This document shows, piece by piece, positions 37,701 through 47,883 of a DNA stretch of 64,000 nt; within the stretch, counting starts at the first letter, position 1; every line of letters starts with the position of its first letter. The DNA comes from Purpureocillium takamizusanense. Lineage: Eukaryota; Ascomycota; Sordariomycetes; Hypocreales; Ophiocordycipitaceae. The DNA lies in the NCBI RefSeq assembly GCF_022605165.1, contig NC_063069.1:310001-374000 (forward strand). The letters are read 5' to 3'. The notes below the pieces were generated by a model, which worked only from the letters and a program-made list of their open reading frames with translations, made no database searches and had not been told where the DNA came from. The translations under genes were made by a program, and so were the position numbers.

Positions 37701-37891
37701 ATCTGACCCCGGGACGCAGAGTGAAGCTCGCACTTCAGCCTCGCGAGCCCGGTCTCCAAAGCCCTCGCCAGCCTCGATGGCGGTCGGCACAGGGTCACTG
37801 ACGACTGTGGGGAAGCACAATCGTCCGGGAAGATGGGTGTGAACAGGGGCCTAGGAACTGGAAGCTAGCACGCCGCGGGAGCACCAGATGA

Positions 37892-38771
37892 TCAACTCCC
37901 ACACCCCCTCGGATTGCCTTGGTTGGGCCGAGTCGCCCCAGATGCCCAGTCAGATTGTCCGCCCTTGGTATAAGGACCCAGAGCTACCAGACTCATCGTC
38001 TTGGGGCCAATGGCGACTATCCCCAGTCGCAGAGGGCCAAGTTGAGTGATCGTCGTTGGCTTTGGGTTGCAACTGCCGACCCAGTCCGCATCTCGTCGCC
38101 GCCGCCAGCGACGCCTCTGTGTCAACCGTTGTGCCCACCATGCGGCAACGACCAGTGATAACCTAGAAGCAGTCAGGATGAAAGGCCCCGGCCGCGCAGG
38201 GATGTTGAAAAGTACACCGGCTTCGTCATGACCTCCGAGAAATCCGAGTTCTCGACCGGATACCAAGGCCGTGTTTTCTGATGTGAGCTTATAGACGGCC
38301 GCAATGCAGGTATCATGGCTGTAACAACCCACGCACGCCCCCTCCTCAAGTCCACGCCGCCTCTTCTTGCTGTCCGGGCCAGACGGGAGTATCAGTGTCG
38401 CCCGGCTTTGCCACCTCTTCTCGGTCGCCTACATCTGACTGGTGTGGCGTCACGAGAACATCCATTACGAGCTGCAGCCCGGCAGGAGCCACAATTCTGG
38501 CGAAACCGTCCGCGTGGGAGTGGCTTGGCCCGCGCAAACAAGGCTGGCCGTGGCGCCCAATGGTTGGTGTCTGTGTCACCCAACGGCCAAGGCAGCATCG
38601 ACCACACATGCTCCGCAGACACATTAGTGACAGGTCGGTGAGTCGCTCGGAGGCGTTCATGACGGCTTGAACGCCGTCGATCATCGCCTCATCATAGGCG
38701 CGGCATGTTACGGCCGCCAGGCTCAGGCGTGTCGGACCTAAACTCCTGAAGCGATTGGCGATTCGTGGCAT
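37892..38771 (-). other. possible unrecognised gene, two exons
   Basis: Two adjacent minus-strand frames read like protein. One runs from the ATG at 38771 to a stop at 38346 (starts MPRIANRFRSLG). The other runs from about 38332 to 37892 and contains CIAAVYKLTSENTALVSG and a hydrophobic SRLSLVVAAWWAQ. An intron of a few tens of bases around 38300-38350 could join them, but I could not find a clean donor/acceptor pair with matching phase. No family is recognised. Confidence 0.2.
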
Positions 38772-40128
38772 GAGAGACAAGGCAGGTCTCTGATTCAGGT
38801 ATGACAGCAGTCTCCGCGAATCACTGCTCTGATCACGAGTTTTTTAGGCTTGCAGCTTGCAGCTTGTATCGCTCCCCGGGTCCCATGATCGGTTACCCAT
38901 GCGGCGTGCACATGAGTTATTTGGCTTTCAACTCCGTGATGCTGAACCGGGGTTGAAGAACTCGGAGCGCATGTCTGGGACCCATGATGGAACGCGGTCG
39001 AGATCGCCAACTGGGAGTGATTGCTGGCTCGCCCTGCGATGCCATCGTTGTCGTGCACTTGCGTGGACTGTTCGTTCCAACTGGGTGGTTGTAAGCCCGC
39101 GACGATGGAGTTGAAACTTCCCAACTGCAGTCACATGCCCAGGTATAGGCATATGGCGACTATAAGGAGATGTCATCCACACGTATCCGTGGACGGCTCC
39201 CGATGTTTGTAACCATAAATGCTGTTGCAGTGATTCCGCAAATGCGGCCGTCTCGGAGTTGTGGAAGCTCTCCGTGGTCTCTATTCACCTGCCGCCACAA
39301 CTGACAAGAACTCGACACGCACGAGGCAGACACATGTCGTCAATACATAGGGAACGGGAGTTTTGCAAAAGGTATCCGCGTCAAGTCGGACGTTCTCGAA
39401 ACGAAAAATAATCCGATAGGGGACGGTACCCGTTGCAGCTAGGCTGGGGCGTCGATGCCGTACATGCTGCTGCCACTGTGATGACGGCGAAGCGATTTGC
39501 ATCCAACTTTGTGAAAGAATAATTGTATAAACCCTTGAAAGAAGAATCGTTCAGATTAAAAGAGGTTAAACTGCGCGCCTTGATAGCGAAGGACGGGCTG
39601 GTCACTAGACGATGCCTCGCGGCGCCCTCCAATCTCTAGGGCTGGTCCGGCACCACGCCCGAGAGCGGCATATGGCAAAGACGCATGCAGAGCATTACGC
39701 GACCCAATACTCTTCTTCTTTTCTCCTATTATGTGCTCGTTTTCTTTGGCAGTGTTGTTGTCATCATCGTCCGCATCGTTGGTCAGAGCGTGGTGTCGAA
39801 GGAGCGCACGAGAAAACACGCAACCCGGCGCGAGCGATCGATGGCTCTTGGGCAAACAAACAGTCGGCTAAAGCAACCATATTGAATAAAAGATGGGATT
39901 TTTTGGAGGTTGGGGTTATGATTTCAGGGGACATGCAGCAAGGTAATGATGCTGATGGTAGCGTGAAACCAGTCTGACAGAGATAATCAAAAGTCATAGG
40001 ATATTGAAAAGTTGGATTCCAAAGCACTTGCTGACAGCGCAACAAGTTCGTTTTCTTTTTAAGATGAAAAGCTCCGCCAGGGGTCATCTGATTCCAAAGG
40101 ACGAAGGGGAAAAAGCGTCATGTCGATT
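38772..40128. other. intergenic, no supported gene
   Basis: No convincing coding region on either strand; frames around 39.6-39.9 kb are mirrored and lack a start. Confidence 0.35.
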
Positions 40129-40392
40129 TTAGAGCTTGGAGTAGTCGTCGGATATCAAGGGGTGCTCCATTTCGACGCTAGGAAGCACTTCCGGCTCAAT
40201 GATGTCGCCCGATGTCGGCGCCAGCCGGATGAAGAGACGAGAGAAGTCTCCCGACGATCGCAGGGGCTTCGGCTCTTCCTCTCTCACTGAGGTTTCTGTG
40301 CTAGGGGGCGGAGAGATATCGGCGGGACGGGGCGAGCAGCAACTCGCAAAGAGAGGGTACGATGCACTCAGCCACCCGTGCATCAAGAGCAT
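40129..40392 (-). CDS. small hypothetical protein
   Basis: An 87-codon frame with an ATG start. The C-terminal half is acidic and protein-like (FSRLFIRLAPTSGDIIEPEV, ending SDDYSKL), with a CCSPRP segment near residue 20. It may be the last exon of a larger gene. I recognise no family, and the length alone is weak evidence. Confidence 0.3.
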   Translation of the reverse strand: MLLMHGWLSASYPLFASCCSPRPADISPPPSTETSVREEEPKPLRSSGDFSRLFIRLAPTSGDIIEPEVLPSVEMEHPLISDDYSKL

Positions 40393-42761
40393 AGCATCCG
40401 ACAGTCCCCGGTTGGAAATCTGACGGAGGCATGTGCGCGTACGACCGGCCTCGCGCTGCCCGGCCCGCGATGATCATCATCACTGCATAGTAGCAGTAGT
40501 AGTAGTACGTAGTCCCACGGATGGACCTCGGGGGCTGAGCTCGCCTCGCTGAAGGAGCATCTTTGATACCTGCAGACATTCTCTGTAACCTAAGGGCTGC
40601 GCTCCGCCACGTCGTCGTGCATTGGGAGACTGCTGCTCAGGGGTCCGTCTCTGATTTCTCGAGCTGGGGCGACTGCATGTGCCTCGGGGAAAACGGCGAG
40701 GACTTTTGGCGACGGGAAGATCGCCGCGATGCCGCCAACTCAGCCGAACCCAACGAGTCAGGAAATCGATGTGCATAGGGGGAAAGACGCGCAAGAACAA
40801 GGGGGCGTTGTAGTTTGATTCGATTCACATTGGAACGGCAACGTCACCACAGCAGTGCACACGCCGCGTCATTTTGTACCACGATCTCTGGCCCGTTGGT
40901 GCTTTTCATATTATTTTCTGCTTGATACGGTAGGTGCTGGCTGTAATGTATCATGACCCGCCAAGTGGGATGTTTTAGATGCGCGCGTTACGCGTACACA
41001 TCAAGGACAGAAAGGTCCGCCGCTGGACAGGGACAGGTTCATCAATGCAACCAGACCACGGGAAGTGATGACCGGGATCAAGGGGGGTAGTATCGCGGCG
41101 CTGGGGCATAACGACGACCCGCCCATGACGATTCGCTCGCCCAAAACCTTCTTTTGACTTGAGCGGCAATTTGAGCGCCAATTCAGTTGCCGAATGGTAA
41201 GTACTCAGTAACTTGGTAGGTTTGCGACGCAGAAACCGAGCACTCACTGGATGTCAAGTGCGTGCCTAGAAGACTGAGAAGAACGGCCGCGTGCTGCCAC
41301 ATTCCAACACAGTCATGGCTCTTGGGCCGGAAGTTAGTTGGTAGATCCACCACCACCCAACCCAATTAATTCTATCCATGCCTTTCTTGGTCCATTTCGC
41401 ACTGCGACTGAGAGAGAGCTCGCATTGGCACTCGAGGAACGTGTCAATCTGATTGATGGAAAAGAATTCATGCGGCCGACTCCAACCTAGCACGGCTGGA
41501 GCAAGTTAAGTTGAAGGGGGCTCGAACCGAGGCGAGCAGTGCAGTTCCGCGCAGCCGAAGAGAGGGATCAACTGCTGGACGATCCTAGAAACAAAACCCG
41601 GCAAATGCGGTGATGTGACGTCTGGCGCGTGCCAAAGGGACCCCTGGGTAAGCCGCGCCAAGACGGCTGCGATGCCATAGACCTGGTTGCCATGCAGGTT
41701 GGATCCTCTGGCGACACCAATGAGGTCGGCATGATGCCTGAAAGAAGACGAGCGCCAATTCAAACAATTGCGGTCCCTTGAATTTTGCATGGGCGGGCAG
41801 GCGGGGAGGAGGGGCCCAGTGGGACGGGACCAAGGGACTGGACTGGAACTCAATGGCACGACGTTTTTGGAGACGGTCGGGTCCATGGACTCGAGCCCGC
41901 TCCCCCGACCGATTTCCGGCGGCTCAGACCAGCTGGCTAGGCTGGAGCTCGGTCGTCGGAGACGATGGCACCGGGGGGGGCATGTTGTTTTAGTGCGGAG
42001 CCAGGCTTGCGTCGCCTCCTGGGGGGGCTACTAGTACTACGGGTATCATGCACAGCCTCGCCGGCCGTCATGCGGCTGGTGGTCGCGTGGGGAAACAACT
42101 ACGTACGTAGACGTGGTGAAGAAAGAAAGTCTGGAGAGAGTCTTGAAAGGGTTGCCCCGCATGCATTGGAGACGGACGGGAGAGAGAGAGAGAGAACAAA
42201 GATAGCCTTGGTACTAGCCCGCTTGGGGGGAGGGGAGAACCACAAATGGAACACCGGGAACGCGCGGCAGCACGGGGGTAGGTGATGTGGTCAAGGCGGG
42301 TGACACGCGGACGGGTTGTTGGTCCCTTGCTTGCTTGCTCTCTCCGTTCCGTCCGTCGTCGTCGTCGACATCGTGGGTCAGGACGCGCGCTTGCGATGCC
42401 AAGCTGACGAGGACGGACGGGCCCTGGCCGGGGGGTTCGGGCTCGCGTGGGAATCATTGGCTCGATGGCCTGCGGGAGTGCGTCACGGCCCTGCGTTTCC
42501 CTCAACCCAACTTCGTATCCACCGCCGCCGCCGGCTAGCCTACCGGCCAACTTGGTGGTGGCCCGCTCGCTCGACCTCACCTCACACGCGGCGGCGGCGG
42601 GAAGGGGAAAGGAGGGGCGAGAACGTGGAAGAAGAGAGCGGCGGCGGGCTGACGATGACTGACGGGGAACCAAGGGTTTGTTCCAGTCGTACCTTTTGGC
42701 TCTCGGGGACTCGTCCGGAGGGAGGCAATGGGGACGCGAAGAGGGCTCCGCCAGAAGAGCC

Positions 42762-42795
42762 CTGATGCTGATGCTGATGCTGATGCTGCTGATGC
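42762..42795 (+). repeat. CTGATG hexanucleotide repeat
   Basis: About five tandem CTGATG units, the last one interrupted. Confidence 0.85.
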
Positions 42796-43086
42796 TTGGC
42801 AAAAATGGTTACGTATGGCCGAGGAGCGATGCGCCTTTGTCATTGATGTTGGGTGCGTGTGCGTGCATCAACAAGTCTCATCATCAAGGGAGGCGTCTCG
42901 CTTTGTACAAGTGCAGGTACGTACGAGAGGACTCGCGCAGGGCAGGCCACGAGATCGAAGATTATGCAGATTTACCAGGGGGTGTGGTTGTGGTTAGGTG
43001 AGCCCGTCATGCAAACTCTCTCTCCCCATCCATCCATCATCGTACGTTCGCTTTAAACAGTGCGCGCGCGCGCATTGAACAAACAG

Positions 43087-43115
43087 ACACACACACACAC
43101 ACACACACACACACA
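43087..43115 (+). repeat. AC dinucleotide microsatellite
   Basis: Fourteen AC units, perfect. Confidence 0.95.
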
Positions 43116-43452
43116 AGTAGGCTGGGGCTCCCCCGGTCATCGTCATCCCAACCAACAAACATTCCCTGATGCCACTCGTTTTTGGAATCAATCACTGAGT
43201 CTGTTGCCCTTGGACCGACTGGGTCGCCCCGATTCTGCACGGGCTGTTTCCCCTCTTGGCTATGCCTTTGCTCGTTGCCCTTGCCTTGCCTTCCTTTCTC
43301 CCCCTCCCCCCCGCTTCGGGCAGACTTTGTTGATGGTGTTTGGGTTGTTGCTGCTGCTGGCTGCCCTTGATGAACGATAGATAATAGCCGGGGCAAACAA
43401 AACACCAAGCACGGCTGTCTGGCTGGCTGGCTGGCGGGAGGAAACTCACACC

Positions 43453-44472
43453 ATGGTGTCTTGCGTGGGGAGCGTTCCCAAGAGAGCCATAGCCGTTGTC
43501 ATTATTCTCCTCTTGGCTTTCGTCGTCGTCCAACATCTCAGTTCCGCAAATGACTTTGCCCTCGAGGGGCACCTCTCCGAGTCGATAAACATCCTCGGCG
43601 CATGCACCGTCGACGCCGCCTCCGCCACCGCCTCCTCCTCCTCCGACAACGACAACTTCGCTTCACATGAGAACCCTTTGATACCCAATATAATACACCA
43701 AGTATGGAGGACCGCCGACGTCAGCACATACTCTACCGTCGTGGAAGCATCCCGCGACAAATGGGTGGCCATGTTCGAGCCCCTCAACTACACCGTCAAG
43801 CTATGGACCGATGACGACGTCGCCGCGCTGGTCAAGACCAGGTACGCCTGGCTGCAGTCGACCTTTGAGGGCTACCCGCACAACATCCAGCGCGCCGACA
43901 TCGCGCGACTGCTCGTCGTCCACGCAGAGGGCGGCATCTACGCCGACCTCGACGTCTACCCGCAGTCGAGCGAGCAGATATCATGCCTGCAGCGGCGCGG
44001 GCTCCAGGCCGTCTTCGCCCCGACTGGCGGCACGGCCGGCCTCAGCAACCACTTCTTCATGGCCGAGCGCGGGTCCGCCTTCCTCCAGTGGGCGCTCTAC
44101 GAGGCCAAGCGACGCGGGGGGGCGTCCTCGCGCCGCATCCTGCTGCCGTACCTCCGCGTCTTCTGGTCCACGGGCCCGCTGATGCTGACGGCAGCCTTTC
44201 GCAAGTACGCCTGGCTGTACGGCACGCTGCGCCATGACCTGGGCTTGCTGGACGAGAGGTACGCCCGCGTCGCGGTGCATCACGCGGCGGGCCGCTCGTG
44301 GCACGGGTCGGACGGCCTCGCGCTGAATTACATTGCGGATCATTTCCGCCTGGACGCGCTCGTCATGGGCGTTGCGTTTGTGGCTTCGCTGCTGGGCTTG
44401 GTGTATGTGGTCAGGAGGCGTTATGTCGGGGGTACGGCGCTGGACTGTAACCTGTCTAGATTGTTTTATTAG
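43453..44472 (+). CDS. GT32-family glycosyltransferase (Och1/MIPC-synthase fold)
   Basis: Intronless, 339 residues. A short cytoplasmic N-terminus is followed by a signal-anchor helix (AIAVVIILLLAFVVV, residues 12-27), a Ser/Asp-rich stem, and the GT32 core starting at PNIIHQVWRT (about 78-87). The nucleotide-sugar DXD motif is Asp165-Leu-Asp167 in GGIYADLDVYP. Further family segments are NIQRADIARLLVV before it and HGSDG near residue 280. A second hydrophobic helix near the C-terminus (ALVMGVAFVASLLGLVYVV) suggests two membrane passes, as in inositol-phosphoceramide mannosyltransferases. It should act in the Golgi, adding mannose or a related sugar to glycolipid or N-glycan acceptors; which one is not resolved. 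It is the last GC-rich gene before the AT-rich compartment. Confidence 0.9.
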   Translation: MVSCVGSVPKRAIAVVIILLLAFVVVQHLSSANDFALEGHLSESINILGACTVDAASATASSSSDNDNFASHENPLIPNIIHQVWRTADVSTYSTVVEASRDKWVAMFEPLNYTVKLWTDDDVAALVKTRYAWLQSTFEGYPHNIQRADIARLLVVHAEGGIYADLDVYPQSSEQISCLQRRGLQAVFAPTGGTAGLSNHFFMAERGSAFLQWALYEAKRRGGASSRRILLPYLRVFWSTGPLMLTAAFRKYAWLYGTLRHDLGLLDERYARVAVHHAAGRSWHGSDGLALNYIADHFRLDALVMGVAFVASLLGLVYVVRRRYVGGTALDCNLSRLFY

Positions 44473-45461
44473 TCTAGATGTCTGGAGGCATTGTATCAGT
44501 GTTATGTAGGGTCCGCTAATGCGAGCGGCCCATATTCCTCTGAGTGGGCGGCGCGTCTCCGCCTAGAGGAGCTCTGGCAGGGCTGCTTTAATTCCCGCAT
44601 TACTCAGACGACGCTGACGAGAGGATCGTGCCTGACTACAAGGGGCCTCTAAGCAGCATGCTTTTGCCAATAACTCATCCTTCCCTATTCCTTGCTCTCT
44701 TAGCGTGCTAGTACTGTACATACTGTATATAGTAGAGACAATTGCGGAATTTCTCGCCGATCTTTAGATATACCGTAAATCGGCTTAAACTCGCTTTATG
44801 CTAGCTTCGGTAGCAGCTACGACATATAAGTAATCCGTATTAGTCGCCTAAGGGCTATGTATCCATTCGACAGGAGCCGAGCGCATTTATCGGCGTTTCC
44901 CGCACTGATAACAATATAACATAAAGTTCAACCCTAAGATGCCCTGCGCCTTAACATTACTCCCGCGATATAGTAGACATACAGTCTTAGTAATAGTAGC
45001 GGTAAATACGGCCGCTACGGACATCTAGCGACTAACCACTAAGAATATACTATGATCTATAAGCAATAGTATCTAATTGTATAATGCGGTGCTCTAACTT
45101 AGCATATTTAATCTTAACTATTTTCAGCTATATACGACTACTTATAGAAACCGTAATTCCAATATAGACGGATCCCTGCCTTTATTATAGTACTATAGCA
45201 CGGCACTAATGTTCTAAGTTATGCATTAGTCTGTCCTTAGGGAGGATAACGCAAAGATGAATTCCCGTAACTGCAAACTTACTCCTTATCGATGGGGCAA
45301 AATACCGAGCTATCGCTGTTGGCTAAAGAAAGTTCAGGTCTATAAATTGATCACCTCAGTGTTCCAGTTTGGATGTTGTGAGGATGACCTGCCACGAACG
45401 GACCCGATATTGCGACTTACTCTCCCCAACCGTCATTCATCACATAACCCTAACTACCAAT
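44473..45461. other. AT-rich transition zone
   Basis: From about 44.65 kb the DNA turns AT-rich, with many TA steps, but CA and TG dinucleotides are still present, so mutation by RIP looks mild or old. No frame is conserved. The last 200 bases are the promoter of the aspartic protease gene. Confidence 0.6.
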
Positions 45462-46749
45462 ATGCTGGCATTTACATTATTACTACTCCTTCCGATGTTC
45501 GGTGGCCAAGTTCTCGCCGCACCACCCACCCCTTCGGGAGAGACGTTCTCGGTCACAGCTAAGTACAATGACAAATTCGAACGGAGAGGTCCTCTTGAAC
45601 TGGCTAAGGCGCATCTGGAACATTCTACTCCTGTCCTTTCTGGAGTAAATTTGCAAGCAAGGGGGCAATGTCTGGGAACCGGGCAGCGAGAATGTACAGG
45701 AACCGTGGTGGCCTCCCCTCGAGGCGACGGGGTCGAGAACAAGTATGTTGCGGAGGTCAGTATTGGTACTCCTGCTCAAACTTTGTTCTTCAACTTCGAT
45801 ACTGGCTCTAGCGACTTGTGGGTCTTTACTACCGAGACGCCACTAATCTCTCGACATGGGCAACCGGTTTGGGACCCTGCGAAGTCCTCGACAGCTAAAC
45901 AGAAGCACAAAAAATATGAGTGGGGACTTGCGTACAGCGACGGAAGTACACTTCAGGGCGACGTTTATAATGATGACGTTAGTATTGGCGGTCTCACTGT
46001 GAAGGGTCAGGCTGTGCAGTCGGTTCGGCTTGGATTGTTCAGCACGGCGCCAAAATCTTCTGGCCTTCTAGGCCTTGCTTTCGACAGCATCAATACCGTC
46101 GAACCCCATCAACAGAAGACGTGGTTCTCTAACATCATATCAAATCTTCAAGAACCATTATTTACGAGTCGCCTAAGGAAAGGCGCTGGTATGCTTCCAT
46201 CTCCGGGAGGATATCGTCGAGTTGTGACAAGACGCTGACTTCCGGCACGTCGCAGATGGTTCATATGATTTTGGATATATTGACGAATCAAAGTACACCG
46301 GCGATATTACCTACACCGCCGTGTCTAGCAAAAAAGGCAAATGGCAATGGACCTCAACCGGCTACAGGGTTGGTACGGATAGCTTCCATCACAGGGATAT
46401 CGTCGGTACAGCCGATACCGGCGCTAGCTTGATGCTACTTCCTGATGACATTGCGGACGAATACTGGAAGCATGTGCCTGGTGCTAAATATGACGAGAAG
46501 GAGCCTGGCTATACGTTTACCTGCGACACCCCCCTCCCTGACTTCTCCTTCGGTGTTGAGGATCAGACCATCACAATCCCAGGGCAGTATTTAAGTTTTG
46601 GATACGCTGGGAATAGTAAACATGTATGTTATGGAGGTATACAAAGAAATGGTGGCGGCCTCGCCATTTTTGGTGGTGGTGCGCTCAAGGCCGCTTTCGT
46701 TGTATTTGACGCTGGCAACAGCCGTTTGGGCTGGGCCCAGGGTGCCTAG
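45462..46749 (+). CDS. secreted pepsin-type aspartic protease (A1)
   Basis: Two exons, 45462-46188 and 46256-46749, with a 67-base intron and matching phase, giving 406 residues. Residues 1-19 form a signal peptide (MLAFTLLLLLPMFGGQVLA). A propeptide of roughly 70 residues follows, with a basic ERRG near residue 40. The bilobal A1 core begins around YVAEVSIGTPAQ. Catalytic Asp113 lies in DTGSSDLW and Asp296 in DTGASLML; their 183-residue spacing equals that of pepsin. The flap region reads LAYSDGSTLQG. No stop, frameshift or loss of a key residue is seen although it sits between AT-rich, RIP-mutated blocks. It should be an acid endopeptidase acting outside the cell. No GPI-anchor signal is visible. 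Confidence 0.92.
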
Positions 46750-47671
46750 GCCTGGTCTGTTGCTGATAGTACGAGCTTAGAGCATAGATCAGGCATAGGT
46801 CTGGCGTCAATAGTAAGGAGCAAAATCACATTATGTAGACTAGTTGCATCCGGATGTGCAGAGGACGATTAGTCCCCTCTGAATGTTTCTAGCCTAGCAA
46901 TATACCTACTAACATCTCGGGCATCTATCTAGACATTTTCCGAGCGTAGTAACTAAAACTACAAATGCAATATAAGACTGGACTTACGTAGAACTAGATA
47001 TAACTAGCCTATTACTAACGGAATATAACCGTAAGGGGTCCCTATAGTAGTTATTAGAGCTTATATAAACGCGAGTATTATAAACTAAACTAAACTAAAT
47101 TATATCCCTACTTAGTTATAGCCGCTAATTTAACCGTAGCTATACTTAGTAAGTAAGGTCTAGTAGGTAACTAACGCAGCTTAATTAACCTCTAGCTGCC
47201 TTATTTCGCTAGAGTAATATAAATAAAACCTTAATTAGCTACCCTTAAAATTCCTACTTTACTCCTTAACCTTAATCTACTTATAGCGGCTACCTTATAT
47301 AAAACGCAGTTCTTTATTAATCTTCGAATATATATAAGCTCTATTAAAACGATCTACCTTATATTTTAGGTCTATATACTTATAGTCTCCCCTTAATACT
47401 TAGCTTTACTTAATATAAGACTCGATCTTAAATTACTTAAGGATCTCTAATAGTTCTATAAACTTAATAACCTTTATAGCTACTTTACGCTTACTTAATA
47501 TATCTTAGAGGTTATATCGTCTTAATAAAGGTCTTAATTCTTAACGTTAAAGTTATTAATATTAATAATATTATAGTAAGATATATAATACTATTTAGCA
47601 TTCTTTCCGGTATAGGTAATTAGCGTTTATAGCATTTAATACTCTTTAGTTTAAGAGGAAGTCTTAAGTCC
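46750..47671. other. RIP-mutated repeat remnant, left of the retroelement
   Basis: Becomes extremely AT-rich from about 46.9 kb; from about 47.04 kb CA and TG dinucleotides nearly vanish while CG, CC and CT remain. No open frame. It was contiguous with 55324-55910 before the retroelement inserted, so the two together are one older decayed repeat. Confidence 0.7.
47667..47671. repeat. target-site duplication, left copy
   Basis: AGTCC directly before the left LTR, matched by AGTCC directly after the right LTR. Confidence 0.85.
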
Positions 47672-47868
47672 TATAAGGCAATAGTACGGTTAGTTTAGTT
47701 AGGCAAGAGAGATAATAGCTATATTAGCTATTAAGCTACGCCTATCGCTACGGATATAGACTAAAGCTTAAGGAGCTTAAATAGCGAAATACGGGCGAGC
47801 CGTATAGGGATATTCCCCTATAGCTAGTAGTTATATAGCTATTAGTCCTAGCTGCCTAGGATCTTATA
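47672..47868 (-). repeat. 3' LTR
   Basis: 197 bp, starting TATAAGGCAATAG and ending GATCTTATA on the plus strand. It differs from the other LTR at about 22 positions, all C/T or G/A by hand alignment, with no gap. Confidence 0.93.
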
Positions 47869-47883
47869 ACTATCCCCCCCCTT
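47869..47883 (-). promoter_or_regulatory. polypurine tract of the retroelement
   Basis: On the minus strand this reads AAGGGGGGGGATAGT and lies directly upstream of the 3' LTR, the position needed to prime plus-strand DNA synthesis. Confidence 0.75.

Larger units (their letters stand above)
32313..37891. other. gene-poor stretch with palindromes and microsatellites
   Basis: No domain-bearing frame on either strand. The first kilobase is promoter for the CCCH gene. It contains repeated short GTAC- and TACCTTAGGTA-like palindromes (near 32634-32662, 34278-34300, 34411-34440, 34776-34791, 35115-35159), a GT tract and CGCT/GCN repeats. Long frames such as 36449-36991 are opposite-strand pairs and are not called. 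Confidence 0.4.
40393..43452. other. 3-kb gene-poor flank of the GT32 gene
   Basis: It contains an AGT trinucleotide run near 40487-40507, a GAGA tract near 42180-42194, CTGATG repeats and a CA tract. Long frames around 42.07-42.80 kb are low-complexity Ser/Arg/Pro strings mirrored on the other strand and are not called. Confidence 0.4.

Noticed and set aside
42179..42194. Telomere-, CRISPR- or origin-like repeat
   Set aside because: The GA, GT, AC, CGCT and CTGATG tracts are ordinary microsatellites without spacers or the fungal telomere unit.
42068..42802. 244-codon minus-strand open frame
   Set aside because: The product is a low-complexity Ser/Arg/Pro string over repetitive DNA, with overlapping open frames on the other strand. 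It is an artefact of GC-rich repeats.
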